Positions 51,501 through 61,582 are shown, counted from the first letter of the stretch. The stretch: DNA of 64,000 nt from Larus michahellis (GCF_964199755.1 NC_133900.1:81190666-81254665), one strand, 5' to 3'. A program made the numbers and translations. Notes: a model not told the origin generated them from the letters alone.

Positions 51501-54500
51501 GGGATCCCTTGAAGTTTCTACCCCTAAAAACCTAGGAACGTTCAGTAATCCAAGCTTGTAATAGGCTTTGTCCTTGTAAATTGAAGCGGATTTAGGAGAG
51601 GGGAGGTCATAGTATCAACCCTTGTTACTTTTACAGGAATCTGCTGTGTATAATCTACTCTTACAGGAATCTTTTGTGTATAAACACAGTGCTGGAAACC
51701 TAAATGGCATCTTTTGGTGTTGGAACAAATGGTCTGCCATTTTTCAGCTGTTATATCTCTAGCTCCCTAACTGAAGTAATACTGATAATTGAAACTATAG
51801 TGGGACTTTTGCTACTTAAATATGTCCATCCAGCTTATGAGAAAAAGCAAACCCAAGTACATGGTTCTGCTTGTAACACTCCAGAGATATCTCAGAATTT
51901 AATAGAATCATAGAATCGTAGAATGTTTCAGTCCCAGCAAACTTAAGCTATTACTGTACTGGTTTTGGTGTAGTACATTACCAGAAATCAGCTTTCCATC
52001 TCTTTTACTTTAGCATGTAACCAGCTTTTACTGTTTTACGAACCTGACTAAAAAGCAGTTCAGGGTATTGAAGCGTTACTGTTTTTAACAGGGCATGTCG
52101 GAGCACCCATGCCATGCAGTATCATCAAGCTTGTTGATGTACAAGAAATGAATTACTTGGCTTCCAGAGGAGAGGGTGAGGTAAGTAATTTCACAAGGTC
52201 AATATAAGCCTCTTCTGGAATCTTGGAAAATGTTTTTTGTTCCAGAAATAACAAGTAACTGAGTTAATTAAAAGTGCTGAACATGGCTACCTAAAATCAG
52301 ATGCCTGCCTTGCCTGCATGCAACGTCAGCTGACGATTCACAGAAGGAAAACAGAAAGCAGTGTATTGGAGAGGAGAAAATGCAGCTTACTGTGGATAAC
52401 AGATTACTATGTATTTATGGCTGTATGACCACATGCTGCCTTCCGGCTGTGAGATAGCAGACAAGCTCACAATCTCACGCTGCACGTGTCCGTCAGTAAA
52501 ATGCTAGCAGAGGGCTCCCCCCCACCCCCTGCCAAGTATTGATGTGTGTAGCTTGTTACCCAGCTTGCGATGTGTGAGATGAGGTAACTTAAAGTGGCTG
52601 GAACACCATTAAGAGAAATGGAGATAAAATACCATGAAGGCTGCTAATGACTCGTGACAACTGCCTGAACATTCCTCTGAACTTTTTTCTGCAGCCTGCA
52701 CAAACTGTATGTTTTACGAATTGCCCTTGGAGAACTCACCTTTGTATGTAATGCTACATGATCTCTCTTCCAATATTTTTTTCCCCAAGTAAAATATATA
52801 AAGCTTGAACTTTGTATATAGACTTGAACATATGTTGATGTAGTGATTTATTTTTTTCCCCAGACCCTGAAAGCAAACTAACTACTGTCTTTCATAAGCT
52901 TTCAGGAGGCTTTGGGGGCAGTTGGTGTGTGAGAAATGGATAAATAAAAAGTAGCTTAAGAAAGTAACAAATCTGAACTGCAAACAATATATAATCATCG
53001 TTTGTTTTGATTGTAACTTGTATGAGACTAGAGATAAATCATTAGGCTTTAATTCCCAGTAATACTGAAGGCTTTAGTTGGGGCTGGTGGTGGCCAGTAG
53101 ATGGAGGGAGGTGATTCTGCGCCTCTACTCGGCTATGGGGAGACCCCACCTGGAGTACTGCAACCAGCTCTGGAGCCTGCACCACAAGAAGGCATGGACC
53201 TGTTGGAGCAGGTCCAGTGGAGGCCATGAAGACGATCAGAGGGCTGGAGCCCCTCTGCTGTGAGGACAGGCTGAGAGAGCTGGGGGAGTTCAGCCTGGAG
53301 AAGAGAAGGCTCCGGGGAGACCTTATAGCGGCCTTCCAGTCCCTAAAGGGGACCTACAGGAAGGATGGGGACGGACTCTGGATCAGGGAATGTTATGATA
53401 GGACACGGGGTAACGGCCTCAAACTGAAAGAGGGGAGATCTAGATTAGATATCAGGAAGAAATTCTTTGCTGTGAGGGTGGTGAGCCCCTGGCCCAGGTT
53501 GCCCAGAGAAGCTGTGGCTGCCCCATCCCTGGAGGGGTTCAAGGCCAGGTTGGACGGGGCTTGGAGCAACCTGGTCTGGTGGGAGGTGTCCCTGCCCAGG
53601 GCAGGGGGGTGGGACTGGATGATCTTTAAGGTCCCTTACAACCTGAACCATTCTGCGATTCTGTGAAACTGTTTACAAGTAGAGAGCAATGTCAAGATTC
53701 TTTCCTGTCTTGTATATGACTCCATGTTCAGTCTTCATCGGCAATTTTTGCTTCACTTTGTGCATTTAAAGCTTGGTCTGATAGAGGAACTGCGTACGAA
53801 TTGTCATAATGAGAAACAGTTAAGCAGTTTAAAAAAAATAATCTAAACGTTTGGCTTGCACTTACTGTGAAAGTTTGCTGCATTAGGAGTTTCTTTGGAC
53901 TTGCATTAAGGGGCTACTGTATTTATTATCAGGTACTATCTTAGTCTTTCACTTGTACCTTCCTCAGTGTGAATTTAACAAATAAGTGTTGTAACTGGTT
54001 TCACAGAACTGAAGCCCGTAGCTGTAGAACCGGCTCTGGTTATCTTTTGCCTAAAACAGTTGTTCCTCCTCACTATCTGCTCTTCAGCTGGATTAAACAC
54101 TCCTAGTCCTCCTTTCTGAGTACGCTTTCAATATTCTCCATTCTGTCAGCCTTGCTTTTCACTTTTGCCAGTTATCACTGTTCAAGAAGGATAAATTTGT
54201 GAATTGAATTCTATATGCTCATATGCAGGTGAGGTCTTAGTGCCAGTTAGGAGGATACAGATAAATGGCTTGCTGTCTCTACTGGGAAAAGCTGTCACCT
54301 GCTGCCACCCTGTGATTGTAGGAGCCCTGACAAATGAAATGCTTGATCAGCCAGCCTTAGACTGGACTGGGACGTACAGAGTTCTCTACTCATATCCTTC
54401 CTGATAAGCTCTGTTTTATAGCAGAAATGACTCTGCTCTTAAAACATGACCTTGGTTTGGTCATGAGTTTTGGTGCTGTTTCTACAAGGTCATCAGAACC

Positions 54501-57500
54501 CTCACTAACACTCTCATCTCCCTCCTATTGACAACATCTCCTGTTCACTGTATTGTAGTTCACAGCACGTCTGTATTTATGCTGAGGTAAGCACTGAAAA
54601 TATTTGGGATGAGGTTTTTCAGGAAATGTTCTCTGAACTACACTGGTAACTTCTTCTAGTCTGAGAATTTATATTAGTGCGTGAAGATTGTTTGGCCAGT
54701 TCCTTGCTCATTTTATAACTGTACTAATCCTCTAGACCAATAGTTGGCCTAGTATTTTATCAGCCCCTATTGATAGTTATTATCCATTTGGCCTTAACTT
54801 AAAACTGGATTTTCTGTCCCATTCCGCTAGATTTGTTCTAGAGCCCTGATACAATTGATCAGACCCTTCTTATTTCCCCTGTCATCCAGGCATGCCAAGC
54901 CACTCCCAAGCTGGTGTGATGGTTTGAATCCTTTCTTGCATCTGAGGACTCCTGTGTAGAGCTTTCAAGGTTTTTGGACTCCAAAAACCCCTTTTTTTGA
55001 TTCCTTAACAATTGTGTGCAGTGGGCATCTCAAGCTTCAGTCTTGCTTATCTTGCCTATGTCTCTGTCCTCGCTTCTAATGAGGTATTTTATTGTCCTGC
55101 TGATCCTTAAATAACAAGAGTCCTGTCCTGTGTCCCCTTCTGCCCACCAAAGAAAACTTAAACGACCTTGGGTGTTACATTGAGGAGAAAATACCCAAGT
55201 CTGGGATCATCTCTGGATACTTCAGGCCCTCTCTACTCCATGTTCCTGACCAATTGCTCTACTTTTATCTTCTCTTACTGCAGATTGTTTTAATTTAGCT
55301 TGTAAGGGCTGACCTGATTCTCTAGCAACCTCTTCATCCATAAACCTTTTATCTTGCTGGTGTTTTTCTCACACCTTGTAAGCATGTTCTTTGATCCTTA
55401 TAATGTCCATGCATAGATGTCCAGTTATATCTAGAGAAGTTGTTCTTAGTTTTCCACTTGGTAGACAAATCCAGCCAACCTTCAATTTATTGCAGGTTTC
55501 CTTTGTAGAGAAGTCTTGAGTGCTCTAAGCCCTAAGTTGTTATTTTGGACAACAAACACGCAATTGCTTGATATACAGCTCTTTTGTCACTAGTCTTAGC
55601 ACAATGCCCCTGCTGCTTACCAAAGCTGAAACAGACACATTTCCAGGCCGAGGGTAATATTTCTGGATCCAGCAGAATTTCTTCAGATAAAAAATAAATT
55701 TCCCTGTGATAAATTCAGGTAACTCAAATAGCAGGTAGGAACACTGCTGCTAGACTAGAAGAGAACAGATGCTTCCAGTTGCTTCTTATCAAACTTTATA
55801 CTGATGGAAAATGTTACGTCTCCAAAAACCACGAGTAGAGATTTCTGTACTAATGCGTAAACTTCAGCTTGCCTTTTTAGTGGGGGGTTATTGAGAACCA
55901 CTGGAGAAAGCGTTCATTGCAAAGAGTGTTTGTTAACTTCCCTTCATAGTAGCACACACTAACAAATGGCTGTTTTCAGGTGTGTGTGAAAGGGCCAAAT
56001 GTATTTCGTGGCTATTTGAAAGATCCAGAAAAAACAGCGGAAGCTCTGGACAAAGATGGCTGGCTTCACACAGGAGATATTGGGAAATGGCTACCAGTAA
56101 GTTAACTTATATAGCTGAAATGTACTTCTGTAGTTATTAGCAGTAATTTAACAAACAAAATATTTGGTATTAAACACAACGAATTCAGTGAAAGACAGTA
56201 ACTTTAGGAGGAGGATAAATGACTGTTGTAAGTAAATCTGTGCGCCTGGGGCTAAAAAAGTATTAGCAGCGCCAATCCTGAGGCTTTCCCTAGTTCAAGT
56301 TAGGTGGGTGCAGAGCCTGTTTTCTTCTAACATTAGTTTGGCAGTACTCTGGCTCTACCTCTATTTTACTGTATTACATGATGTACCTTAAACTGTCTTG
56401 GATCATTCCCAGCATTTAAGTTTGTATTAAGCCAGAATTCAGGCAATAGCACTTCTGGTCTGTTGCTGAAAGCTTAACTAAGGTTGCACAGTAATACCTG
56501 AAGTTGAAATACATAGAAACAAGCTCTGGTTTTTATGCTTTAATTCTGGTATGTTACGTGATCTAGTGTGGCATGCTTAAGCTGTGCAGATTGGTTTTTG
56601 ACTTGAAGTGCCTCTTCTGAGCGGAAGTTATCTCTGTCAACAGAATGGTACGTTGAAGATCATTGACCGGAAAAAACACATCTTTAAACTAGCCCAGGGA
56701 GAGTACATAGCACCGGAGAAAATAGAAAACGTGTACCTGAGATGTGAAGCACTTGCTCAAGTGTTTGTCCATGGAGAGAGCTTGCAGGTAAGCATTCTTC
56801 AGGTAATTTAAAAAATAAATGCAAAAGGAGACTGCAGAAAAGATTCTTCCTTTCCTCCTTCCCCTTACCCCGAACTTTGGGACTGGAATATTAAATTCTT
56901 TTAACATTACACATATTGGTTCTGAATGCGCTTTCAACTCCAACAGCTTTATAACATGTTACTGATGTAGTTTCAGACTAGGTAGTAGAGCTGGAGTAAT
57001 TTAACTTACTGACTGTACATAAGTTGCTAACAGTGTGCAGGGAAAACAATTTAAAAAAATCGAAGAAAAAAAAAACAAACCCCAAACCACAAACCCAAGA
57101 TGTCCAGGTTTTTACAACTGTAAATTGAAATGTGGGTCTTAAGAGAATTACTCTTGTTAAGTGCAAGCTTCTGAACTGCACTCCTGTGCCCAAGTAGCAG
57201 AAAGCTGCTGACTTTACAGCAGGATGAGAACTGCTGCCCAAAACCTAACACAGAGTATGAAATGTGTAGGAACCAGAGTGTTGACTTTAAAAAGAAAGGA
57301 AGGAAAAAAAAAAAGCTTGACAAAAATTCCTTTTTTAGGCCTTCTTAGTAGCTATTGTGATACCTGATCCTGAGACTTTGCGCAACTGGGCCAAGAAAAG
57401 GGGATTTGAAGGCTCATATGAAGAGCTATGCAAAAACAAGGTGAGTCATACCTAACGAAACAGTTAGCTGTTCTGCATCAACTGTTTCAAGCTATATAAT

Positions 57501-57933
57501 GTATTCCTGTCTCCACAGGACCTCAAAAAACACATTCTGGAAGACATGCTGAGGATTGGGAAAGAATCTGGTTTGAAGTCATTTGAACAGGTAAGATGCT
57601 AATGAGAACTGAACACCTCATTCTTTTAAATTTCTCACTACCAATACAATATGACTCTGTGGAAACTGGTTTTAATTTGCACCTGTAAATCTTTAAAGTG
57701 ATGGGCTTTGTTATGATCTCTGGGCAGTCTCTTTTTAATGGCCTTGTCTATTCCCAGGAATGCAGCTTGGCTAGTAACTGTTTATTTTTCAGGTTAAAGA
57801 CATCTTCATCCACACTGAAATGTTTTCTATTGAAAACGGCCTGCTGACACCGACACTGAAGGCGAAGAGACCAGAACTGCGAAAATATTTCCAGTCACAG
57901 ATAGATGAACTCTATGCTAATGCCAAAATGTAA
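27374..57933 (+). CDS. ACSL1: Long-chain-fatty-acid--CoA ligase 1 (ACSL1), 20 coding exons
   Basis: ACSL1 converts long-chain fatty acid, ATP and CoA into acyl-CoA, AMP and pyrophosphate. It is anchored in the mitochondrial outer membrane and ER and feeds beta-oxidation and lipid synthesis. The 20 coding exons listed below total 2,097 nt, or 698 codons plus stop, the same length as human ACSL1 and recognisably similar in every exon. Visible parts are an N-terminal hydrophobic anchor (residues about 25-45), the ATP-binding P-loop TSGTTGNPKG (276-285), a gate-region segment (306-331), VTGAAPVS in exon 14, GYGQTE (457-462), the long-chain signature around DGWLHTGD (533-540) to DRKK (554-557), and [10 protein letters not shown] (565-574). 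An in-frame TGA at 27365 lies just before the ATG, which fixes the start. All introns are GT-AG and in phase, with no frameshift, so the gene looks intact. Assignment to ACSL1 rather than ACSL5 or ACSL6 rests on its N terminus ([10 protein letters not shown]) and on its neighbour. Confidence 0.97.
27569..33931 (+). other. ACSL1: ACSL1 intron 2
   Basis: About 6.4 kb, the second longest intron, running from 'gtaagt' to 'ggttttcttag'. It is AT-rich unique sequence with no recognisable repeat, RNA gene or additional exon. Confidence 0.7.
33932..34046 (+). CDS. ACSL1: ACSL1 exon 3 (residues 66-103)
   Basis: 115 nt bounded by 'ttcttag' and 'a|gtaagt'. It encodes a segment starting [15 protein letters not shown] and containing YYYDDV and FQRGVQVS, all matching mammalian ACSL1 after its anchor. 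It ends one base into codon 104. Confidence 0.95.
34442..34506 (+). CDS. ACSL1: ACSL1 exon 4 (residues 104-125)
   Basis: 65 nt after 'attttta|g' and before 'gtaagt'. It encodes [20 protein letters not shown] then KE, a well-conserved block at the start of the adenylate-forming domain. Confidence 0.95.
35798..35899 (+). CDS. ACSL1: ACSL1 exon 5 (residues 126-159)
   Basis: 102 nt after a long T-rich pyrimidine tract and 'cctccag'; the donor is 'gag|gtaact'. It encodes a stretch containing [11 protein letters not shown] and [11 protein letters not shown], matching the family's IGIFAQNRPEW. Confidence 0.95.
39698..39797 (+). CDS. ACSL1: ACSL1 exon 6 (residues 160-192)
   Basis: 100 nt between 'tgtgcag' and 'g|gtagga'. 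It encodes [20 protein letters not shown] and then [13 protein letters not shown], a conserved core of the N-terminal subdomain. Confidence 0.96.
39958..40136 (+). CDS. ACSL1: ACSL1 exon 7 (residues 193-252)
   Basis: 179 nt between 'tttcatcag' and 'gag|gtatgc'. It encodes [16 protein letters not shown] through [17 protein letters not shown]. This is the least conserved exon relative to human, with several replacements in the middle around [11 protein letters not shown]. Confidence 0.95.
42891..42923 (+). CDS. ACSL1: ACSL1 exon 8, 33-nt micro-exon (residues 253-263)
   Basis: Only 33 nt, between 'ctttctgtag' and 'atg|gtaagt', encoding [11 protein letters not shown]. It corresponds to the DLGRANRRKP linker of mammalian ACSL1. 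It is easily missed by gene finders. Confidence 0.93.
43100..43151 (+). CDS. ACSL1: ACSL1 exon 9 (residues 264-280, start of P-loop)
   Basis: 52 nt between 'ctctcatag' and 'g|gtacac'. It encodes [17 protein letters not shown], the first half of the ATP-binding P-loop signature, which is completed by the next exon. Confidence 0.96.
43952..44025 (+). CDS. ACSL1: ACSL1 exon 10 (residues 281-305, end of P-loop)
   Basis: 74 nt between 'ttccttag' and 'gag|gtaaac'. It encodes [15 protein letters not shown] through FVKTTE. Splitting TSGTTG|NPKG across exons 9 and 10 is consistent with the ACSL gene structure. Confidence 0.96.
45072..45149 (+). CDS. ACSL1: ACSL1 exon 11, fatty-acid gate exon (residues 306-331)
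   Basis: 78 nt between 'ctttcag' and 'gag|gtaagc', encoding [20 protein letters not shown] and then FERIVE. In ACSL1 and ACSL6 of mammals this segment comes from alternative exons carrying either F or Y at the gate position. This copy carries F (residue 319) in [12 protein letters not shown]. No second version was recognised in the flanking introns. Confidence 0.95.
47468..47602 (+). CDS. ACSL1: ACSL1 exon 12 (residues 332-376)
   Basis: 135 nt between 'tttctaacag' and 'aag|gtaagt'. It encodes [20 protein letters not shown], then [20 protein letters not shown] and RMFDK, among the most conserved blocks of the ACSL family. Confidence 0.97.
49141..49275 (+). CDS. ACSL1: ACSL1 exon 13 (residues 377-421)
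   Basis: 135 nt between 'ttcttaacag' and 'cag|gtatgc'. It encodes [20 protein letters not shown] then [16 protein letters not shown], which is distinctive for ACSL1. Confidence 0.96.
50206..50301 (+). CDS. ACSL1: ACSL1 exon 14 (residues 422-453)
   Basis: 96 nt between 'tctgttgtag' and 'cag|gtgagt'. It encodes [20 protein letters not shown] then [20 protein letters not shown] is a conserved motif of adenylate-forming enzymes. Confidence 0.96.
51289..51361 (+). CDS. ACSL1: ACSL1 exon 15 (residues 454-477, GYGQTE motif)
   Basis: 73 nt between 'catgtcctag' and 'g|gtatgg'. It encodes [20 protein letters not shown] then DWTA. GYGQTE contributes to adenine and Mg-ATP binding and precedes the hinge of the family fold. 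Confidence 0.96.
51902..51926 (-). repeat. Minimal CR1 3'-end remnant in intron 15
   Basis: 'agaatcatagaatcgtagaatg' is the reverse complement of the CR1 3' terminal repeats with almost nothing following. This is either an extremely truncated insertion or a decayed copy. Confidence 0.5.
52092..52180 (+). CDS. ACSL1: ACSL1 exon 16 (residues 478-507)
   Basis: 89 nt between 'tttttaacag' and 'gag|gtaagt'. It encodes [20 protein letters not shown] then YLASRGEGE, matching the mammalian block [21 protein letters not shown]. Confidence 0.96.
53075..53668 (+). mobile_element. CR1 LINE, 3' fragment, plus strand, in ACSL1 intron 16
   Basis: The best-preserved CR1 of the window. It runs from 'gaggtgattctgcgcctcta' through 'gaggacaggctgagagagct', 'aggttgcccagagaagctgt' and 'gtgggaggtgtccctgccca' to the 3' end 'ttctgcgattctgtga'. 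It is oriented with ACSL1 inside the 3.8-kb intron 16 (52181-55979). Its 149-codon open frame is a repeat artefact. No reverse transcriptase domain is present because the copy is 5'-truncated. Confidence 0.92.
53669..55979 (+). other. ACSL1: Rest of ACSL1 intron 16
   Basis: About 2.3 kb of unique C/T-rich intronic sequence up to the acceptor 'tgttttcag'. I see no repeat, RNA gene or extra exon in it. Confidence 0.6.
55980..56096 (+). CDS. ACSL1: ACSL1 exon 17 (residues 508-546, long-chain signature)
   Basis: 117 nt between 'tgttttcag' and 'cca|gtaagt'. It encodes [20 protein letters not shown] then [25 protein letters not shown] carries the Asp (540) that in this superfamily contacts the ribose of the adenylate. 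Confidence 0.97.
56644..56787 (+). CDS. ACSL1: ACSL1 exon 18 (residues 547-594)
   Basis: 144 nt between 'ctgtcaacag' and 'cag|gtaagc'. It encodes [20 protein letters not shown] then [13 protein letters not shown] and [10 protein letters not shown]. It completes the fatty-acyl-CoA synthetase signature and enters the mobile C-terminal domain (DRKK hinge, 554-557). Confidence 0.97.
57339..57440 (+). CDS. ACSL1: ACSL1 exon 19 (residues 595-628)
   Basis: 102 nt between 'ttttttag' and 'aag|gtgagt'. It encodes [20 protein letters not shown] then [14 protein letters not shown], part of the C-terminal lid domain. Confidence 0.96.
57519..57590 (+). CDS. ACSL1: ACSL1 exon 20 (residues 629-652)
   Basis: 72 nt between 'tctccacag' and 'cag|gtaaga', encoding [20 protein letters not shown] then SFEQ, in the C-terminal domain. 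Confidence 0.96.
57793..57933 (+). CDS. ACSL1: ACSL1 exon 21, coding part (residues 653-698, stop)
   Basis: After 'atttttcag' it encodes [20 protein letters not shown] then [20 protein letters not shown] and a short tail ending NAKM, followed by TAA at 57931. It matches the mammalian C terminus (LLTPTMKAKRPEL). The last residues differ, as is usual for the tail. Confidence 0.96.
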   Translation, partial: VKDIFIHTEMFSIENGLLTPTLKAKRPELRKYFQSQIDELYANAKM

Positions 57934-58368
57934 CTGCGAACGGAATGAGGAAAGTGGCACACGTCTGATGTCTACTGTTGGCCTTCATATCTGTAATTTA
58001 ACTACAGCAAACATAGGGAAGGAAACTGTGCAATCATTAACTTGTACAAAAATGGGTACTTGCCATAGGAACATTGAAGAAATGGAACACTGCCTTACTG
58101 TCGAGTTGTGTTGCATACTGTTTTTATGGTGACCTACAATTTCCAAAAAGAGCCTTAACTATAAATGGTAACTATATGTAAGTTATTTAAGACTTCCTTG
58201 GCCAAAAAAAATGGGACTCTCCTTCACCAAGGAGCTAAGGTTTTCTTATTGCCAGCATGTTTGCTGTCTGCAGCCTATCTCACAGTTGTCAATTCTGCAA
58301 AGGATTTAGTGGGTTTGAAAATGCCTCTAAGTATCTTGCATCCTCAGAAGGACTACTTAATCTGTTTA

Positions 58369-58432
58369 AAAAAAAAAAACAAACCACAAAACAACCCACA
58401 ACAAAAAACCCCGACCACCAAAAAACCCCCAC
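58369..58432. repeat. A/C-rich low-complexity tract in 3'UTR
   Basis: An A-run followed by 'caaaccacaaaacaacccac' and further A/C runs ending in 'aaaaaacccccacc'. It is simple sequence and possibly length-polymorphic. Confidence 0.8.
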
Positions 58433-59465
58433 CTCTACAGTTGTACAGCTGGTATCGCATCTTGCATTAGTCCTGGTATTAACTGGGGCAAGGCATCTGA
58501 GTGGTTTTTCTCCCTTCTGTATCTGCAGCCAGTTCTGAGATCTGCTTTTGTAAGGTAGAAGTCAGAACTCTACCCAAAGGAGACTGCTGAAGTCCTCAGA
58601 GTAAGCCTGTATGTGCTGGCTCCGCACTGAAGGTGCGGACACGGTTCATTCAGCCAGCGCAGCCTTTGCTACATTAACACGCCCCCAGAGTAACGCCAGC
58701 CCTGTAAATGAACAGATCCGAACTCTGGCAAGAACGCTAGAGACCTAAAACCAAAACCATTCAGGAGGCTGCGGGCTATGCTAACAGTCAGGTAGTCACT
58801 GCGCCTGTACTAGCCACTTGTTTCCCTGCAATGAACGTGTATTTAAAATGCATTTTTTTTTTAAAAAAAAAAATGTGCCAGGTCCTCTATAAGCAGAAGA
58901 GCTTCTGATGTAACCTCTCAGTTTTCTGTGCTTTACGTACGAGCCACTGAGTATTCACTGAATAGCAAAATAGGTCAGGTAGAATGTGTTTTTGTTTTTG
59001 CCTGATGCTTTGCAGCAATTGGAAGTATTTAAATATGCCAACAGAATGGTGTGTTGGCACAGGATGGGTATTTGTTCAGGGATAAGAACCTAATTCCCAG
59101 AGAAATTACAAAATGACTAGTTACCTTTTTGTTTGAGAAATCAGCAGAAATAAGCCTTATTACAGCATAAGTCTTTTGCTATCCTTAACAGAGTTGGTTT
59201 TGCATTAGCATTCATTGCTGTTTTTTGAAAACATGGATATATGTAAAATACAAGCACAACAAGGGTTTGCACTAAGATTTGTGTGTGATTGTAATGCACT
59301 ACTCTGTAGCATAATTTCATACATGTGTGCAATTAAGGTACACAAATCTGAGTCAACTGTTAGAGCAGTAGTTTGTTACATTGGAATTCAAATGTTTGCT
59401 TAGTGTTGGCTATTTCTATGTTTTATAAAACCAAAACAATTTTCAAAACCAATGAAGGAAACCAA

Positions 59466-59471
59466 AATAAA
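59466..59471 (+). terminator. ACSL1: ACSL1 polyadenylation signal AATAAA
   Basis: A canonical hexamer inside 'accaaaataaatatttc', the only AATAAA I see after the stop codon in the 1.5-kb 3'UTR. T/G-rich sequence ('cctttgtttatc') follows about 30 bp later, as expected downstream of a cleavage site. An ATTAAA at about 59590 could serve as a second, weaker signal. Confidence 0.75.
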
Positions 59472-59490
59472 TATTTCTGCATTTCAACTG

Positions 59491-59853
59491 GGTGAAGCCT
59501 TTGTTTATCAAGGAAAGGTGCTGCTGACCAACAAGCCGAGCTGTAACTTGGTGACTGACAAGCTGTAAAACTTTCCACTGCTGCAAACATTAAATAGAGC
59601 GTAAATGCTGGTTTTTGACACTGTTTTGGAAGGCAACTTTCTGCTTTAGTCTAATACTTATGTGTAAGGTTTTGGCCATTATCTGTAAGAAAGGGATGCT
59701 CTTGTATGTAACTTGTTCCATGCTCCATGTCTTCAGTAGGGTTTCTGACAGGTAGTGGTCTTACCATCATCATAAACAACTTTTGAGTGAAATCTGGGGT
59801 TTTCTTAAACTCTTATGCTGCTTTTGGGGTGGTGGTGGTTGTCTTTCCTGTGT
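59491..59853. other. Immediate downstream flank of ACSL1
   Basis: Unique AT-rich sequence between the polyadenylation site and the CR1 copy. It contains an ATTAAA near 59590 that could extend some transcripts. Nothing else was recognised. Confidence 0.5.
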
Positions 59854-60490
59854 TAGAATCATAGAATCTTAGAATTGTCTAGTTCCACCCCCCTTGCCCT
59901 GGGCAGGGACACCTCCCACCAGATCTGGTTGCTTAGAGCCCCATCCAGCCTGGCCTTAAAAACTTCCAGGGATGGGGCTTCCACCACCTCTCTGGGCAAC
60001 CTGTGCCAGTGTCTCACCACCCTCATGGTGAAGAACTTCTTCCTAACATCCAGTCTGAATCGCCCCATCTCTAGTTTTAATCCACTCCCTCTATTCCTAC
60101 CATTACCCGACATCCTAAAAAGTCCCTCCCCAGCCTTCTTGTAGGCCCCCTTAAGATACTGGTAGGCCACTATGAGGTCTACTTGGAGCCTTTTCTCCAG
60201 ACTGAACAAGCCCAAGTCTCTCAGCCTGTCCTCCTAGGAGAGGTGCTCCAGCCCTCTGATCATCCTTGTGGCCTTTCTCTGGACACGTTCCAGCACCTCC
60301 ATATCTTCCTTGTAGTAGGGGCTCATGTTGTCCACCAGCACCCCCAAGCCCTTTTCTTCAGGGCTGCTCTCAAGCCAGTCACTGCCCAGCCTATGTTGGT
60401 GCTTGAGATTGCCCTGACCCAGATGGAGGACCTTGCACTTGGTCTTTATTCTTCCCCTTTCCCCTTTACACCATGCACATGGCTTTCATC
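59854..60490 (-). mobile_element. CR1 LINE fragment, minus strand
   Basis: Begins with the reverse-complement CR1 tail 'agaatcatagaatcttagaa' and continues through 'gggacacctcccaccagatc', 'tccagggatggggcttccac' and 'cctttctctggacacgttcc' to 'cagatggaggaccttgcact'. It reaches further toward the 5' side than the other copies (about 640 bp) and is moderately diverged, so it is older or from a different subfamily. The 118-codon minus-strand open frame inside it derives from the repeat. Confidence 0.88.
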
Positions 60491-61582
60491 AGTGGTATGG
60501 CATGAAAGATTTTTTTGGGCAGATTCATCAGACCATCACTGATTAAGCATCACCACCAAAATAATGTTTAGAGCTGTCCTGATGTTACTGTGAAATAACA
60601 AGCACGCTAATGTTCCCAGTCACGGTAGACTTTTTCTCTTGTGTAATTTTGTATGTTCCTTTATACATTCCTTCCCTTCTGAAGGAACTCCAAATTTTTG
60701 ACACTCTTTTTCTTTGGAAAAGGAGTGAGATGTCACCATGCCGAGAGGGTTGAGAGCTGGATCTAAGGTTTATGTTCTTCATACATCCCATCAAAGAATG
60801 CTTTCTGGAAGAGCCGCTTCTCACTACAGCAGCAAAGCTGTCCTGTACGTACTCTGTGCTACCGCTTGGTGCCTTCAGCTCACGGACCTCCAAATGGGGC
60901 TGGGTGCTACAGCCGGCAAACTGGAATTATAGAGAGACCACTCCATCTGTTAATCCCAAAGTGGTATTTCACCCTGTTTTAGTTTATTTGGTTGGAAAAA
61001 GGGGTGGGAGCAGCAGCAGATCACCAGAGGAACACCCTGACCCATGGATGGAGGTGTGGCACGACAAGGGCCCCTCCAAATAATAAGACTTTTGTTGACA
61101 AATTACTGAACCTCCCATTAGAGTAACTAGATGCCAGAGATCTGGAATTGCAAGTTTTCAATGCAAATCCTACTATTTTTTTTTGGCACAGTATTAAAGC
61201 AAGGAATATTTTTGTATGTTTCCCATCAACTTCTTTTTGAACTGCTGCAAGTTTTTTGACCTTAGGTTTCAGGTTATTGTTGTAGACACGATCTTGTTCA
61301 CTCGGTTTTCTAGGTGGGCAGGAAGTCTTGGTGCAGGAAGCAATATTTTGAGAAGAAAACCTAGGTTTTGGCGTTTGGTTTGTTGTGTGTGATGTTTTGT
61401 TTTGTTGGTTGTTTTTTTTTTCTTCAGTGTGGTTTGTAGGAAAACACGGCCAGATGAGCAACGTGTAGGTGAATTCTTCTGGAGCGCTGGTCAGCACACA
61501 CCTTGGATATGTCTGGGCACTGGACAAAAAAAAAATAATCCTGATAAGTGGAATGAGGAAATAGCTTTTCATTCATGTCTCT

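Larger units (their letters stand above)
57934..59490 (+). other. ACSL1: ACSL1 3'UTR
   Basis: About 1.55 kb from the stop to just after the AATAAA at 59466, comparable to mammalian ACSL1 3'UTRs. It contains an A/C-rich tract (about 58369-58430) and a T10-A11 palindrome (58853-58873). It has no open frame of note. The cleavage point is estimated. Confidence 0.75.

Noticed and set aside
53217-53666. 149-codon open frame in intron 16
   Set aside because: It lies entirely within a 5'-truncated CR1 copy. Equivalent frames appear in the other CR1 copies.
59859-60215. 118-codon minus-strand open frame downstream of ACSL1
   Set aside because: It belongs to the CR1 fragment at 59854-60490 and is not a host gene.
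61021-61572. 183-codon minus-strand open frame between the two genes
   Set aside because: Runs through A/T-rich simple sequence, is Lys/Asn/Thr-biased, and has no promoter, splice sites or recognisable domain.
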